A stretch of 64,000 nucleotides of DNA, taken from positions 1 through 64,000 of the forward strand of contig JANNOO010000038.1 in assembly GCA_031399165.1 (NCBI GenBank), in the 5' to 3' direction. Numbering within the stretch: position 1 is the stretch's first letter; every line of letters begins with the position of its first letter. Positions 10,303-19,765 of the stretch are shown here, piece by piece. The stretch comes from JAKFWI01 sp031399165 (GTDB taxonomy: Bacteria; Pseudomonadota; Alphaproteobacteria; Caulobacterales; Aquidulcibacteraceae). Both the position numbers and the translations under genes were made by a program. The notes beneath the pieces are model-generated. The model was not told the origin of the DNA, made no database searches, and saw only the letters and a program-made list of their open reading frames with translations.

Positions 10303-12090
10303 ATGCCAGAGCGCATAATCTCGGCGAATAAAAATAGAAGGGTCGCGCAGGCGGCGATCTTCCTGTGCGCGGCGTTGACCATCGTCGTGCTGCTTTCGCT
10401 GATCGTCAGCACCCGGAGCGCGGCCAAACACGCTTATGATCGCAACACGGCGCTAGGCCTCGTCGTTGCTACGGCCGATCGCCTGGAACGCGCTGTCATT
10501 GATGCTGAAACCGGGGAGCGCGGCTTCGCGCTCACGCGCCGGGAAGCCGATCTTCAGCTCTTCAACCAGGGGGTTGCCGCCGCTGCTGGCGCCTCGGCGG
10601 AACTGCGTTCGCTTGCCGAAAGCGAGCCTGATCTGGCGCCGGAGATCGCGCGCGCACTGGCGGCCAAGACCCAGTCGCTCGACTCTATTGCAGGCAATCT
10701 GGAGCGCGTCCGGAAATCTCGCGTTGCGGCTCGCGCCTATGACGAAGCGGGAAAATCCAGCGCCGATGCACACCGCGCCGCGATCAGCGCGTTGCGCGAA
10801 AAGGCGATGCAGCGCCGGGACGGCATCGAGAATGAAATCTCTAACGGGCGTGTTCAGATCGACAACCTGATTTTGGCGCTGGTCGGCGCCATCGTCGTAT
10901 CCGCTGTGCTGGGCGGCGTTTTGATCCAGCGCGAATCCAAACTGCTTCATGACGTTGGTCTCGAATTGCTGCACGCCAACGCCGAGGCGCTCAGCGCCCA
11001 GAAGCGCGCCGAGGAAGCTGACGCGGCGAAGACCCGCTTTCTGGCTATGGCCAGTCACGATATGCGCCAGCCCCTGCACGCACTGACGCTCTACCTTTCT
11101 TCCCTGAAGCGCCGCGTGGACGGTTCGCAGGCCAGAGACATTGTCGTCAACATGGAGAAGGCTGCGGAATCGCTTACGCGCATGTTCTCAGGCCTGCTCG
11201 ATCTGGCGCGCATCGAAGCGGGCGTTCTCACGCCCACCTTGAAGGCAGTGGCCGTAACAGATTTGTTTGACGTGCTGGAGCGCGAGTTGCGCAACGATTG
11301 CGAGCGCGAGCGTGTTGAACTGATTATCGCACCCACGAGCCTTTCCTTGCTGACCGATCAGGAATTGATGCTTTCCATTCTGCGCAACCTGCTCACCAAC
11401 GCCGTGAAATACGCGCCGGGTGGCCGCGTGCTGCTCGGCTGCCGCCGCCGCGGCGATAGCGTGCGCATAGAGGTGCATGACGAAGGGCCGGGCGTCCCCG
11501 AAGAAAAGCTGGAGATGATGTTCGGCGAATTCGTCCGGCTGGAGCGGGAGAAGACGGCGGCCAAGGAAGGATTGGGCCTCGGACTTTCGATCGCCTCGCG
11601 GCTGGCGCAATTGCTGGGTGTGGATCTCAGCGTGGCGTCGCGCGTGGGCAAAGGCACCGTGTTCTGGATCAGTGCGCCGATGGCCAATTCCGCCGCCGCG
11701 GCCAAGGGCGCGGCTATGCCAACAGGCGAAGACCTATCAGGGTTACGGATTGCCGTCCTAGACGATGAGCCGGACTCGCTGGCTGCGATGGTGCGCGTGC
11801 TGGAAGACGCCGGCGGCGCCGCGAAGGGATACGGCTACGCCGATCGATACATCGAAGCGGTGAGCGCCGGCGAAAAATTCGATCTGCTGATCGTTGATCC
11901 GTTGCTGCGCCGTCAGGCGCTGGCGGGACTCAACAACGCCGAGGGCCCGCCGGAAATCATCGTGACCGGATCGACCGACGCAAAAACGCTGGCGCGGCTC
12001 AAGGAAAGCGGAGCGGCCTGGCTGGTTAAACCGATCGCGGAGCACCAATTGCTTGAGAAGGCGGCCCGCGCCGCCCGCCCGCCGCGTTAA
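10303..12090 (+). CDS. Hybrid sensor histidine kinase with CHASE3-like sensor
   Basis: 595 aa. A membrane segment at about residues 16-36 and another at 188-208 enclose a helical periplasmic domain containing DAETGERGFALTRR, typical of CHASE3 sensors. The HisKA helix carries His252 in SHDMRQPLHAL, a variant of the H box common in NahK/FixL-like orphan hybrids. The ATPase domain (about 350-470) has NLLTNAVKYAP and GLGLGLSIASR. A C-terminal receiver (about 483-595) keeps the acidic pair, an Asp in LLIVDPLL and Lys in LVKPI. It overlaps the convergent LuxR-type gene by 4 bp. The signal is unknown. Confidence 0.92.
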   Translation: MPERIISANKNRRVAQAAIFLCAALTIVVLLSLIVSTRSAAKHAYDRNTALGLVVATADRLERAVIDAETGERGFALTRREADLQLFNQGVAAAAGASAELRSLAESEPDLAPEIARALAAKTQSLDSIAGNLERVRKSRVAARAYDEAGKSSADAHRAAISALREKAMQRRDGIENEISNGRVQIDNLILALVGAIVVSAVLGGVLIQRESKLLHDVGLELLHANAEALSAQKRAEEADAAKTRFLAMASHDMRQPLHALTLYLSSLKRRVDGSQARDIVVNMEKAAESLTRMFSGLLDLARIEAGVLTPTLKAVAVTDLFDVLERELRNDCERERVELIIAPTSLSLLTDQELMLSILRNLLTNAVKYAPGGRVLLGCRRRGDSVRIEVHDEGPGVPEEKLEMMFGEFVRLEREKTAAKEGLGLGLSIASRLAQLLGVDLSVASRVGKGTVFWISAPMANSAAAAKGAAMPTGEDLSGLRIAVLDDEPDSLAAMVRVLEDAGGAAKGYGYADRYIEAVSAGEKFDLLIVDPLLRRQALAGLNNAEGPPEIIVTGSTDAKTLARLKESGAAWLVKPIAEHQLLEKAARAARPPR

Positions 12091-12722
12091 TTGCCCCGCG
12101 CGCTCAGTTTCGCGATGGCTTCCGCGCGCGTGCGGACGCCGACGGCGCGATAGATTGCCGCCAGATGGATTTTCACCGTGCCTTCTGCAATCGAAAGCAC
12201 GCGCGCGATTTCCTTGCTTGACTGGCCTTTCATCAATTGGCCGAGCACGTCGCGTTGACGCAGCGTAAGCCCTTCTACCGAGGTGGCGATCTGACGGGGC
12301 TCCGGCGCCGGCGCGGTGGCGCGCTGGCCGAGCGCCACCGGGGCGTAGATCCGTCCGCCAAGAACATCATGTAGAGCGGCCTCGATCTGCGAGGCGGACA
12401 GCGATTTGGGAATATAGCCATGCACACCGCCGGCGAGCGCGGCGATGATGTCCTCGCGATCCTCGGATGCGGACATGACCACCACCTTGGTGCCCGGCAG
12501 CGCATCGCGCAAGGCGGCGAACGCCTCGGCGCCGGAAACGCCCGGCATTCGCAGGTCGAGTATCAAAAGGTCGGGCGGCGAAGACTCGTTCATTACATCG
12601 AGCGCTTCGTCGAGCGAGCCGGCTTGGCGCACCTCTTCAGCGCCGAGCGCGTCCTCAACAAGGCTGCGTAGCCCGTCGCGGAAAAGCTCGTGATCATCAG
12701 CGATCAGAACTCTCAACGCCAT
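12087..12722 (-). CDS. LuxR/NarL-type response regulator
   Basis: 211 aa. N-terminal receiver with Asp9, Asp10 and phosphoacceptor Asp56 (LLILDLRMPG), then a NarL-type helix-turn-helix at about 145-205 (LTLRQRDVLGQLMKG, SIAEGTVKIHLAAIYRAVG). It will bind DNA as a phosphorylation-dependent dimer. Its tail-to-tail overlap with the hybrid kinase gene suggests the two form one pathway, though the partner is not proven. Confidence 0.92.
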   Translation of the reverse strand: MALRVLIADDHELFRDGLRSLVEDALGAEEVRQAGSLDEALDVMNESSPPDLLILDLRMPGVSGAEAFAALRDALPGTKVVVMSASEDREDIIAALAGGVHGYIPKSLSASQIEAALHDVLGGRIYAPVALGQRATAPAPEPRQIATSVEGLTLRQRDVLGQLMKGQSSKEIARVLSIAEGTVKIHLAAIYRAVGVRTRAEAIAKLSARGN

Positions 12723-12860
12723 CTGCCACTCCCTATGATAGAGCTTAGGATGATTGGTGGGTTCCCGCCAAGGCCGACGGAATGAAATAATTCAATAAAA
12801 GGTTGAGCTTTGTGAACCTCTCGTTCAAAGGCGGCAAGCGGCTTTCGGAGAGCGTGGCGG

Positions 12861-14039
12861 GTGCGATCGCATGGTCTGAGCATTACACTGATCATGTCAT
12901 GCATGTTCGGTGCGAATGGCGTGGCAATGCCATTCCTGCCGCAATGGCTGGCGCAGGAATGCGGGCTTATTGGCGTACAGATCGGCGCCGTATTGAGCGC
13001 GGCGCAATTGGCGCGCATCGGTATCGGTCCGCTGATCGCAACATGGGCAGACGGATTTGCCGACCGGCGAAGCCCGATCCGCCTGCTGATGTTGGGCGCG
13101 CTGATTTCTTATACAGGTTTTTTCCTGAGCCGCGACTTTGCAGCGCTTTTGCTCACGGGGTTTTGTGCGCTTGGCCTCAGCGCAGCCGCGACGCCGCTGA
13201 TCGAAGCGGCGGCTCTTCGCGCAGCACGCAGCGGCGGTCTGGCGTTCGGCGCGTCGCGGGCGATGGGCTCGCTGGCGTTCATCATCGGCAATGTGGCCGG
13301 CGGTGTGCTGGTGGCGTGGTTCGGGCTCGCCGCGGCGCTGGGCTGGATTCTCGCTTCAATTGCTGGCGGTGGGGCGGCCGCGCTATTTGTCTTGCGTCCA
13401 GATCCCGCCCCGGCCTCGCGCAGCGGTTTTCGCGCACGGTTGCGGCAAGCTGGTCCTCTACTTCGCAATAGGCGCTTTGCGCTTGCCCTGATCGCCACCG
13501 GACTCACCCAAGCGTCGCATGCGTTCTTTTATGGCTTTTCGGCACTGGCCTGGACGGCGCAGGGTTTCGACGCAGTAACTATTGGCGCACTCTGGGCAGT
13601 AAGCGTTAGCGCCGAAGTCCTGTTCCTTTTTACCCTGCGCCATAGCGAACGACGGTTCGGGCCCGAAGCGCTTGTGCTTATCGGCGCGGCTTCGGCGGTG
13701 CTTCGCTGGAGCGCGATGGCGTTCTCACCACCGCTCTGGCTCCTGTGGCCCATCCAGCTGCTGCATGCCGCAACGTTCGCAGCGACGCATGTCGGGGCGC
13801 TGCGCATAGTCGAGCGTGAGACGCCGCCGGAGATTTCGGGCCTGGGCATGACTCTCTACGCGGCTTTGGCCGCCGGTACGCCGATGGGCCTTGCAACCAT
13901 CCTGTCCGGCGTGCTGTTCGATGCGGTGGGCGCCGGCGGCTATGCGGCAATGGCCATTCTGGGCGCTGCGGGCTTGGCGGCCGCAATCGCGATGGCGCGC
14001 GCTCCGGGTGAATATTCCCCGATTAATGGCAGTTTCTAG
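12861..14039 (+). CDS. MFS transporter, PPP (HcaT)-like
   Basis: 392 aa with about 12 membrane segments. The start FGANGVAMPFLPQWL and the arrangement of helices recall the phenylpropionate permease (HcaT/MFS_1-like) subfamily. The substrate cannot be inferred. A GTG at 12861 is used, with GGAGAG about 10 nt upstream; an upstream frame overlapping this region is not coding-like. It is divergent from the LuxR-type regulator with about 140 bp between them. Confidence 0.8.
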   Translation: MRSHGLSITLIMSCMFGANGVAMPFLPQWLAQECGLIGVQIGAVLSAAQLARIGIGPLIATWADGFADRRSPIRLLMLGALISYTGFFLSRDFAALLLTGFCALGLSAAATPLIEAAALRAARSGGLAFGASRAMGSLAFIIGNVAGGVLVAWFGLAAALGWILASIAGGGAAALFVLRPDPAPASRSGFRARLRQAGPLLRNRRFALALIATGLTQASHAFFYGFSALAWTAQGFDAVTIGALWAVSVSAEVLFLFTLRHSERRFGPEALVLIGAASAVLRWSAMAFSPPLWLLWPIQLLHAATFAATHVGALRIVERETPPEISGLGMTLYAALAAGTPMGLATILSGVLFDAVGAGGYAAMAILGAAGLAAAIAMARAPGEYSPINGSF

Positions 14040-14192
14040 GACTTGCGCCAGTCAAAGTGATGACAAGGGGGCTGCTTAAGGCGCGATTTACCTTATTCTC
14101 TTTGCCCGCCGGGGGAACGGTGTTCTCCGTTAGCAGTTTTCTGCTAGGCCTTGCTTGAGCGGCCGAAGAAAAGGCCTTTGGGGATATCACCG

Positions 14193-15320
14193 ATGACGGC
14201 GAGAAGCGCCGCCTTCGATCTTGCAGACCGCGTGCTTAAATTGCGCGGGGACTGGACTGTTTGGACTGTGGGCGCGGTTGACGCCGACCTTCGCGCGCTC
14301 AGCGATCGCCTTGGCCCCGGCGTTACGATCGACATCGCCGAGGTCGGCAAGGTTGACGTTGCTGGCGCGTTCCTGATCGACCGCACCATTCGCGGCGCTT
14401 CATTCGAGAACACCGAAACGCCGCTCGAACTCGTGGGTGAAAACCAGCAACTGCGCCGCCTGCTCGAGACGGAACGCGCCGCGCTGCAAGCATGCCCCAC
14501 GCCCGAGAGGCGCCCGCACGGCTTTGTGGCGATGCTGGAGCGCGTCGGCCACGCGATGGAGGACGCCGCCCGAGAGGCGTTGGCCAACCTTTCCTTTTTT
14601 GGCGCGACGCTGGTGACAATCGGCAAGCTGGTCTTGAACCCGCGCCGGATGCGGTGGGCGGCGATGTTTCATGTGATGGAAACCGCCGGCCTCAACGCCG
14701 TGGGGATTATCGCGCTGCTCTCGTTCTTCATAGGCGTCGTGGTGGCCTATCTCGGCGCCCGCGTCTTGCTGGATTTCGGCGCCACTATCTTTACCGTTGA
14801 ATTGGTCGCGTTCTCGGTGCTGCGCGAGTTCGCCGTGGTGATCACCGCCGTGTTGCTGGCGGGCCGCACCAATAGCGCTTTCACCGCCGAACTTGGCGCC
14901 ATGAAGATGCGCCAGGAAATTGATGCGCTGCGCGTGCTTGGCGTGGAGCCGATGGAAGCGCTGGTGGCGCCGCGCGTGCTGGCCATGCTGATCATGACGC
15001 CGGTGCTGACCTTCGTCGCCGTGATCGCGGGCATAATTGGCGGCATGCTGGTGTGCCAGCTTTCGCTCAACATCAGCCCTGCGCTGTTCTTCACGCGCAT
15101 TCAGGAAAACGTGCCGTGGACGCATTTCCTGGTCGGCATGATCAAGGCGCCGGTGTTCGCCGTGATTCTAGCGGTTGTGGCCTGCCGTCACGGCCTCAAT
15201 GTCGGCGGTGATGTCGCCTCGCTTGGTAAGGAAACGACAGCTTCCGTTGTGCAGGCGATCTTCTTGATCATTGTCGTCGATGCGATTTTCGCCCTCTGGT
15301 TCATGGAGATGGACTTGTGA
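14193..15320 (+). CDS. MlaE-family lipid ABC transporter permease with STAS-like N-terminus
   Basis: 375 aa. Residues about 10-100 look like a STAS domain (short alternating strands, DIAEVGKVDVAGAFLI), and the rest is an MlaE/YrbE permease with the signature region around LAGRTNSAFTAELGAM and MRQEIDALRVLGVEP. It forms the inner-membrane channel of an Mce-type importer with the next three genes. The start at 14193 follows GGGGAT; 14 further codons upstream from a TTG are possible. The stop overlaps the ATPase gene by 4 bp. Confidence 0.9.
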   Translation: MTARSAAFDLADRVLKLRGDWTVWTVGAVDADLRALSDRLGPGVTIDIAEVGKVDVAGAFLIDRTIRGASFENTETPLELVGENQQLRRLLETERAALQACPTPERRPHGFVAMLERVGHAMEDAAREALANLSFFGATLVTIGKLVLNPRRMRWAAMFHVMETAGLNAVGIIALLSFFIGVVVAYLGARVLLDFGATIFTVELVAFSVLREFAVVITAVLLAGRTNSAFTAELGAMKMRQEIDALRVLGVEPMEALVAPRVLAMLIMTPVLTFVAVIAGIIGGMLVCQLSLNISPALFFTRIQENVPWTHFLVGMIKAPVFAVILAVVACRHGLNVGGDVASLGKETTASVVQAIFLIIVVDAIFALWFMEMDL

Positions 15321-16132
15321 GCCAAGCGCTTTCCGCCGACGCCAATACGATCATCTCGGCGCGCGGCGTCGTCACCCGTTTTGGCAGCCAGACCGTACAT
15401 GACGGGCTCGATTTCGATATCCGCCGCGGCGAGATTGTCGGCGTCGTCGGGCCTTCGGGCACGGGCAAATCCGTACTGCTGCGCGAGATCATCGGCCTCG
15501 AAACGCCGGTCGAGGGCGCAATCCACGTCTTCGGCGAAAACCTGCTTGCGATGACGGATGATGAGCGCAACGCGTACGAACGCCGCTGGGGCGTCATGTT
15601 CCAGGAAGGCGCGCTATTCTCCACGCTGACGCTGCAGGAAAACGTCGCCGTGCCGATGCGCGAGCACACCGATCTTTCGCGTGAGTTGATCGACGATCTG
15701 GCCAATCTGAAACTGATGCTGGTGGGGCTTGAGCCGAACTCGTTCAACAAGAAGCCAGACCAGATTTCAGGCGGCATGCGCAAACGCGCCGCGCTGGCGC
15801 GCGCCATATCGCTTGATCCCGAACTTCTGTTTCTCGACGAACCGACCGCCGGCCTCGACCCGGTGTCGGCCTCGCATTTTGACGACCTCATCCGCCAGCT
15901 GCGCGACGCGCTGGGCCTGACCGTGTTTCTGGTAACGCACGATCTCGATACACTCGAAGCGATCACCGACCGGGTGATGGTGCTGTACGAGGGCAAGGTC
16001 GAGGCGCTGGCGCCGATCGCCGAAGTGCGCTCCAGGGCGCGCGGCTGGGTGCAAGAATATTTTTCCGGCCCACGCGGCCGGGCGGCGCAGGCGGGTCATT
16101 CCGGCGCCAAGGCACAGCGAGCAGGGGCGTAA
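15317..16132 (+). CDS. MlaF-type ABC transporter ATP-binding protein
   Basis: 271 aa from a GTG that overlaps the permease stop (GTGA), a sign of translational coupling. Walker A is GPSGTGKSVLL, the signature is ISGGMRKRAALARA, and Walker B is LLFLDEPTAGLD, with the H-loop His in VTHD. It powers the Mce-type importer of this operon. The last 20 residues are basic and Ala/Gly-rich and outside the usual domain. Confidence 0.93.
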   Translation: MSQALSADANTIISARGVVTRFGSQTVHDGLDFDIRRGEIVGVVGPSGTGKSVLLREIIGLETPVEGAIHVFGENLLAMTDDERNAYERRWGVMFQEGALFSTLTLQENVAVPMREHTDLSRELIDDLANLKLMLVGLEPNSFNKKPDQISGGMRKRAALARAISLDPELLFLDEPTAGLDPVSASHFDDLIRQLRDALGLTVFLVTHDLDTLEAITDRVMVLYEGKVEALAPIAEVRSRARGWVQEYFSGPRGRAAQAGHSGAKAQRAGA

Positions 16133-16137
16133 CGGTC

Positions 16138-17064
16138 ATGGAAACGCGCGCGCATTACGTATTGGTCGGAGCCATAACACTCGGCTTCTTCGCGCTGGCG
16201 ATGGTGTTTTCGCTATGGCTGGCGCGGGCGCAGTTCAACCGCGAATACGCCACCTACGACATCGTCTTCGAAGGCCCGGTGCGCGGGCTGCAGCAAGGCG
16301 GCGAAGTGCGCTTCAACGGTATCAAGGTCGGCGAGATCACTGATCTGGCGCTGGATACGGCCGACACCAGCAAGGTCGTCGCGCGCATTCGCGTTGACGC
16401 CGTGACGCCGGTGAAAATTTCCACCGAAGCGCGGCTTGAGGCGTTGGGGCTTACCGGCGTCAACCTGATCCAGCTCACCGCCGGCAATGCCGACGATCCG
16501 CGCCTCACCCGCAAGCCGGGCCAGCGCGTGCCAACCATCGAAGCCAAGAAGGGTGCGCTCGACGATCTCGTTGCCGCGGGCACGGACATCGCCCAGCAGG
16601 CCAACGAGGCATTGGCCTCGATTCAGCTGGTGTTGACGCCGGACAACATCGCCAGTGTCACCCGCACGATCAAAAACCTCGAAACAGCGAGCGCCGCGCT
16701 GGCGGCCAATGACGGGGCGCTGAAGCGTTCGGCCGAAGCTGCCGCCGCCTTGCGCGACGCCGCGGAGTCTGTGCGCAAACTTTCCGACGAAACCAACAGC
16801 AAGCTCTCCAGCACGCTAAGCGAAGCCAATAGAGCCGCCACCGCCGTGGCTGATGCTGCTGAAAACGCGCGCACGTTCACAGCGTCGGCAACGCTCGCTG
16901 CAGACGTCGCAGCGAACCAGACGCTGCCGGATATCTCCACCGCCGCGCGCGATCTGCGCCGCGTCGCGATTTCGCTAGAGGAACTGGCCAATGGCGTCGA
17001 GAGCGGACAGACCAGCCTTATTGGCGGCAATCCCGCCCGTCCGACGATAAAGGTGAACCCGTGA
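16138..17064 (+). CDS. MlaD-family (MCE domain) substrate-binding protein
   Basis: 308 aa. A single N-terminal anchor (about residues 8-28) is followed by one MCE domain (about 40-120) with VRGLQQGGEVRFNGIKVGEI, then a long helical, Ala-rich region that could form a tunnel or coiled coil in the periplasm. In this family MCE proteins carry lipids or sterols between the membranes. It starts 5 bp after the ATPase stop and is followed by the auxiliary lipoprotein. Confidence 0.92.
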   Translation: METRAHYVLVGAITLGFFALAMVFSLWLARAQFNREYATYDIVFEGPVRGLQQGGEVRFNGIKVGEITDLALDTADTSKVVARIRVDAVTPVKISTEARLEALGLTGVNLIQLTAGNADDPRLTRKPGQRVPTIEAKKGALDDLVAAGTDIAQQANEALASIQLVLTPDNIASVTRTIKNLETASAALAANDGALKRSAEAAAALRDAAESVRKLSDETNSKLSSTLSEANRAATAVADAAENARTFTASATLAADVAANQTLPDISTAARDLRRVAISLEELANGVESGQTSLIGGNPARPTIKVNP

Positions 17065-17765
17065 TGCAGCTGCGCTTTTCCCTTCTCGCACCGGCGCTTC
17101 TGATCGCATCGGGCTGTAGCGTTGGCCTCCTGCCCAAACCGGCGCCAGCGCCGATCGTCTATTCGCTGGAAGCGGCGCCCCGGGGCGCCATGGCGGCCGC
17201 ACTGATGGCCCCCAAAAACATCGTTGTCGCCGTCGCAGAGCCATCCGCCACGCGCGCGCTGACCGGCCGCGATATCTCGTGGCGCAAGGACGGGGCGCTG
17301 GCTTATGTCGAGGGGGCAAACTGGGAAGCGCGCAACACTGATCTGCTGCAGACCCTGCTCATTGATACGATCGACCGCCACGGCGGGGTGCGGGGCGCGA
17401 TCCGCTCAGGCGATGGTTCAGCTAACGTCGAATTGCGCTGGGATGTTGCGGCGTTCGAGGTGGACGAAGATCATGGTCTGCAGGCCGTATTTCGCACCGT
17501 TGTTAAACTGTTCGACGCGCGCACGCGCCAATTGATCACCACGATGGAGTTCGACGAGACCGCGCCGCTGTCCGATCGCTCGGCCCGTGTGGCGGCCGTC
17601 GCACTGGAAACCGCTGCGCGCGCCGCCGCCCGCAGGATCGCCGATTGGACTGCGCAAAACGCGCCCGAGCCGCCGCCTGAGAAAAGTCCCCCAGCGACGG
17701 GAGAGCTAGCCGCGACGCGGGAGACCGCACCAAAGACGCCCGAAAGGCCCTCCACCACTCCGTAA
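17064..17765 (+). CDS. ABC-type transport auxiliary lipoprotein (PqiC/LinN-like)
   Basis: 233 aa. The signal ends in LLIASGC, a lipobox-like site with Cys at about position 18, so it is probably anchored in the outer membrane. The body has the layout of ABC-type transport auxiliary lipoproteins (LinN, PqiC), and the last 40 residues are Pro-rich. ATG at 17064 shares its A with the TGA of the MCE gene; a GTG at 17061 is equally possible. Together with the three genes before it this matches the LinKLMN-type layout known from sphingomonads. Confidence 0.85.
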   Translation: MQLRFSLLAPALLIASGCSVGLLPKPAPAPIVYSLEAAPRGAMAAALMAPKNIVVAVAEPSATRALTGRDISWRKDGALAYVEGANWEARNTDLLQTLLIDTIDRHGGVRGAIRSGDGSANVELRWDVAAFEVDEDHGLQAVFRTVVKLFDARTRQLITTMEFDETAPLSDRSARVAAVALETAARAAARRIADWTAQNAPEPPPEKSPPATGELAATRETAPKTPERPSTTP

Positions 17766-17826
17766 CGCCGTGACGGCGGCGGCCAAGTCCGTTAAACGCG
17801 GGCAATGCTGACCAGTGAAATAGCCA

Positions 17827-18624
17827 ATGGCTGAAGCAAAACGCGGCCGCGTGCTGGCGATCGCCGGTTCGGATTCCAGCGGCGGCGCCGGTATTCAGGC
17901 GGACATCAAAACCATCACCGCGCTGGGCGGCTATGCGATGACCGCGATCACCGCGATCACGGTGCAGAACACGCTGGGCGTCTTCGGCATCCACGCCGCG
18001 CCCCCGGAAATCGTGCGCGGTCAGATCGAGCATGTGCTGAGCGATCTGGGCGCGGACGCGATCAAGATCGGCATGTTGGGCGATGCGCAAACCGTGGATG
18101 TGGTGGCGCTGGCGATCGCGCATCACGCCGCGCCACTGGTGCTGGACCCGGTGATGATCGCCAAGGGCGGCGCCGCGCTATTGGAAGACGATGCGGTCGA
18201 GGCGCTGAAGGCCCGGCTTATTCCCCGCGCACTGGTGGTGACGCCGAACGCGCCGGAGGCCGAACGGCTGACGGGATTGCGCGTAACTAACGTGGAGGAG
18301 CAGAAGGCCGCGGCGCTGGCGCTGATAAAAATGGGCGCGGATGCGGCGTTGGTGAAGGGCGGGCACATCTGGGGCGCAACCCTGCATGACGTGCTGGCCA
18401 GCGCCGCCGGCGTGGAAGTTTTTTCCAGCGAGCGGATCAACACCAATGCAACGCACGGCACCGGCTGTACTTTGGCGTCCGCCATCGCCGCGGGTCTCGC
18501 GCGCGGGCTCGGCTTGCGCGAGGCTGTAACGGGCGCGCGCGCCTATCTGCGCGGCGCGATCATGACCGCCAAAGGGTTCGGCGCTGGACACGGGCCGCTC
18601 AACCATGGCTGGACCATCAGGTAA
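17827..18624 (+). CDS. thiD: Hydroxymethylpyrimidine/phosphomethylpyrimidine kinase
   Basis: 265 aa ribokinase-fold enzyme that phosphorylates HMP and HMP-P in thiamine synthesis. The opening AIAGSDSSGGAGIQADIKT, the conserved DPVMIAKGG and the catalytic-site motif THGTGCTLASA are all present. No thiamine pyrophosphate riboswitch is visible in the 60 bp upstream. The gene is followed at 90 bp by the PhzF-like gene. Confidence 0.95.
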   Translation: MAEAKRGRVLAIAGSDSSGGAGIQADIKTITALGGYAMTAITAITVQNTLGVFGIHAAPPEIVRGQIEHVLSDLGADAIKIGMLGDAQTVDVVALAIAHHAAPLVLDPVMIAKGGAALLEDDAVEALKARLIPRALVVTPNAPEAERLTGLRVTNVEEQKAAALALIKMGADAALVKGGHIWGATLHDVLASAAGVEVFSSERINTNATHGTGCTLASAIAAGLARGLGLREAVTGARAYLRGAIMTAKGFGAGHGPLNHGWTIR

Positions 18625-18712
18625 GCACAACGCGCAACAAACTCCCCCAACGGGAATAGAGGCTGGCGCGGCCCGCGCCTTGCCGGTTAATTGGCCTACG
18701 GAGCGGCTTTTC

Positions 18713-19717
18713 ATGCGTCTTTGGCTTGTCGATGCGTTCGCCGAACAGGTCTTCGCCGGCAATACCGCCGGCGTCGTGCCGGTGGACGATTGGCTGAGCG
18801 ATGAGCTGATGCAGGCCATCGCGGCGGAAAATAACTGCGCTGAGACCGCGTTCTTCCGGCCGACCGGCCTCAAGGGCAATTACGAACTACGCTGGTTCAC
18901 GCCTCAGGCCGAAGTGCCGTTGCCTGGCCATGCGACGCTGGCTGCGGGCGCGGTGCTGCTGACCGAGGTGGAGCCGGCGCTGGACATGGCGGTGTTCGAC
19001 ACCGCAGCCGGTCCGCTCGTGGTGCGCAAGGCGATCGGCGGCTTCACACTCGATCTGCCGAAGCGGCCGCGGCAATTGTGGGACGCACCGGAGCAACTGG
19101 CGCACGCGCTCGGCGGCGTGAACTTCGTCGATGCCTTCGTCGGCGAATACGCCAATGTGGTGCTGCCGTCCGAAGATGCCGTGCGCAATCTGAAGCCCGA
19201 TTTTGACGCTATAGCACGGCTCGTGCGCGGACCGCGCGCGGGGTGCCTGGCGGTGACGGCGCGCGCTGACGATGACAAACCGTACGATTTCGTCTGTCGC
19301 TTCTTCGCGCCGGGCGTGGGGATGAACGAAGATCCGGTAACGGGGTCTTCGTTTGCAGACCTGGTTCCGTATTGGTGCGACCGGCTAGGCGTGCAGGAAG
19401 TTTCCGGTTTTCAGGCATCCAAGCGCGGCGGTCATGTAAAGGCGCGCCAGACCTTGTCCAGCGTGCGCCTCACGGCGTCCACGAGCGTCTATCTGCGCGG
19501 CGAGTTCGATCCCGCCGTAACGGGCGCTCCGCCGCGCGTGCTGCAGCCGGAACAGGACGACGACCTGCTCGTGCGCCTGGTGGATGAGCAGCCCGAGCCG
19601 GACGAGGAAATCCTGGTGTTCGAACTCGACGCGCCAACACGTGAGGGCGCTGCCGAGATCATAAAAGTATCCGAACTCCCTAGTATCAGCAGCCTGAATT
19701 TCGTGCTGGCGCGGTAG
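18713..19717 (+). CDS. PhzF-family isomerase-like protein with C-terminal extension
   Basis: 334 aa. The two-lobed PhzF fold is indicated by DAFAEQVFAGNTAGV, the catalytic Glu44 in NNCAETAFF, the GHATLAAG motif and FFAPGVGMNEDPVTGSS. Members are epimerases or isomerases; the substrate here is unknown and phenazine synthesis is not implied. After the normal end near VYLRGEF about 70 acidic residues follow, which is unusual. ATG at 18713 has GGAG 9 nt upstream; the frame open to 18605 overlaps thiD and lacks family sequence. Confidence 0.85.
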   Translation: MRLWLVDAFAEQVFAGNTAGVVPVDDWLSDELMQAIAAENNCAETAFFRPTGLKGNYELRWFTPQAEVPLPGHATLAAGAVLLTEVEPALDMAVFDTAAGPLVVRKAIGGFTLDLPKRPRQLWDAPEQLAHALGGVNFVDAFVGEYANVVLPSEDAVRNLKPDFDAIARLVRGPRAGCLAVTARADDDKPYDFVCRFFAPGVGMNEDPVTGSSFADLVPYWCDRLGVQEVSGFQASKRGGHVKARQTLSSVRLTASTSVYLRGEFDPAVTGAPPRVLQPEQDDDLLVRLVDEQPEPDEEILVFELDAPTREGAAEIIKVSELPSISSLNFVLAR

Positions 19718-19765
19718 CGCCCGGCAGTGCTTGCCCCTTGCGCTCCGGCTCAAACTGGCCCATGT

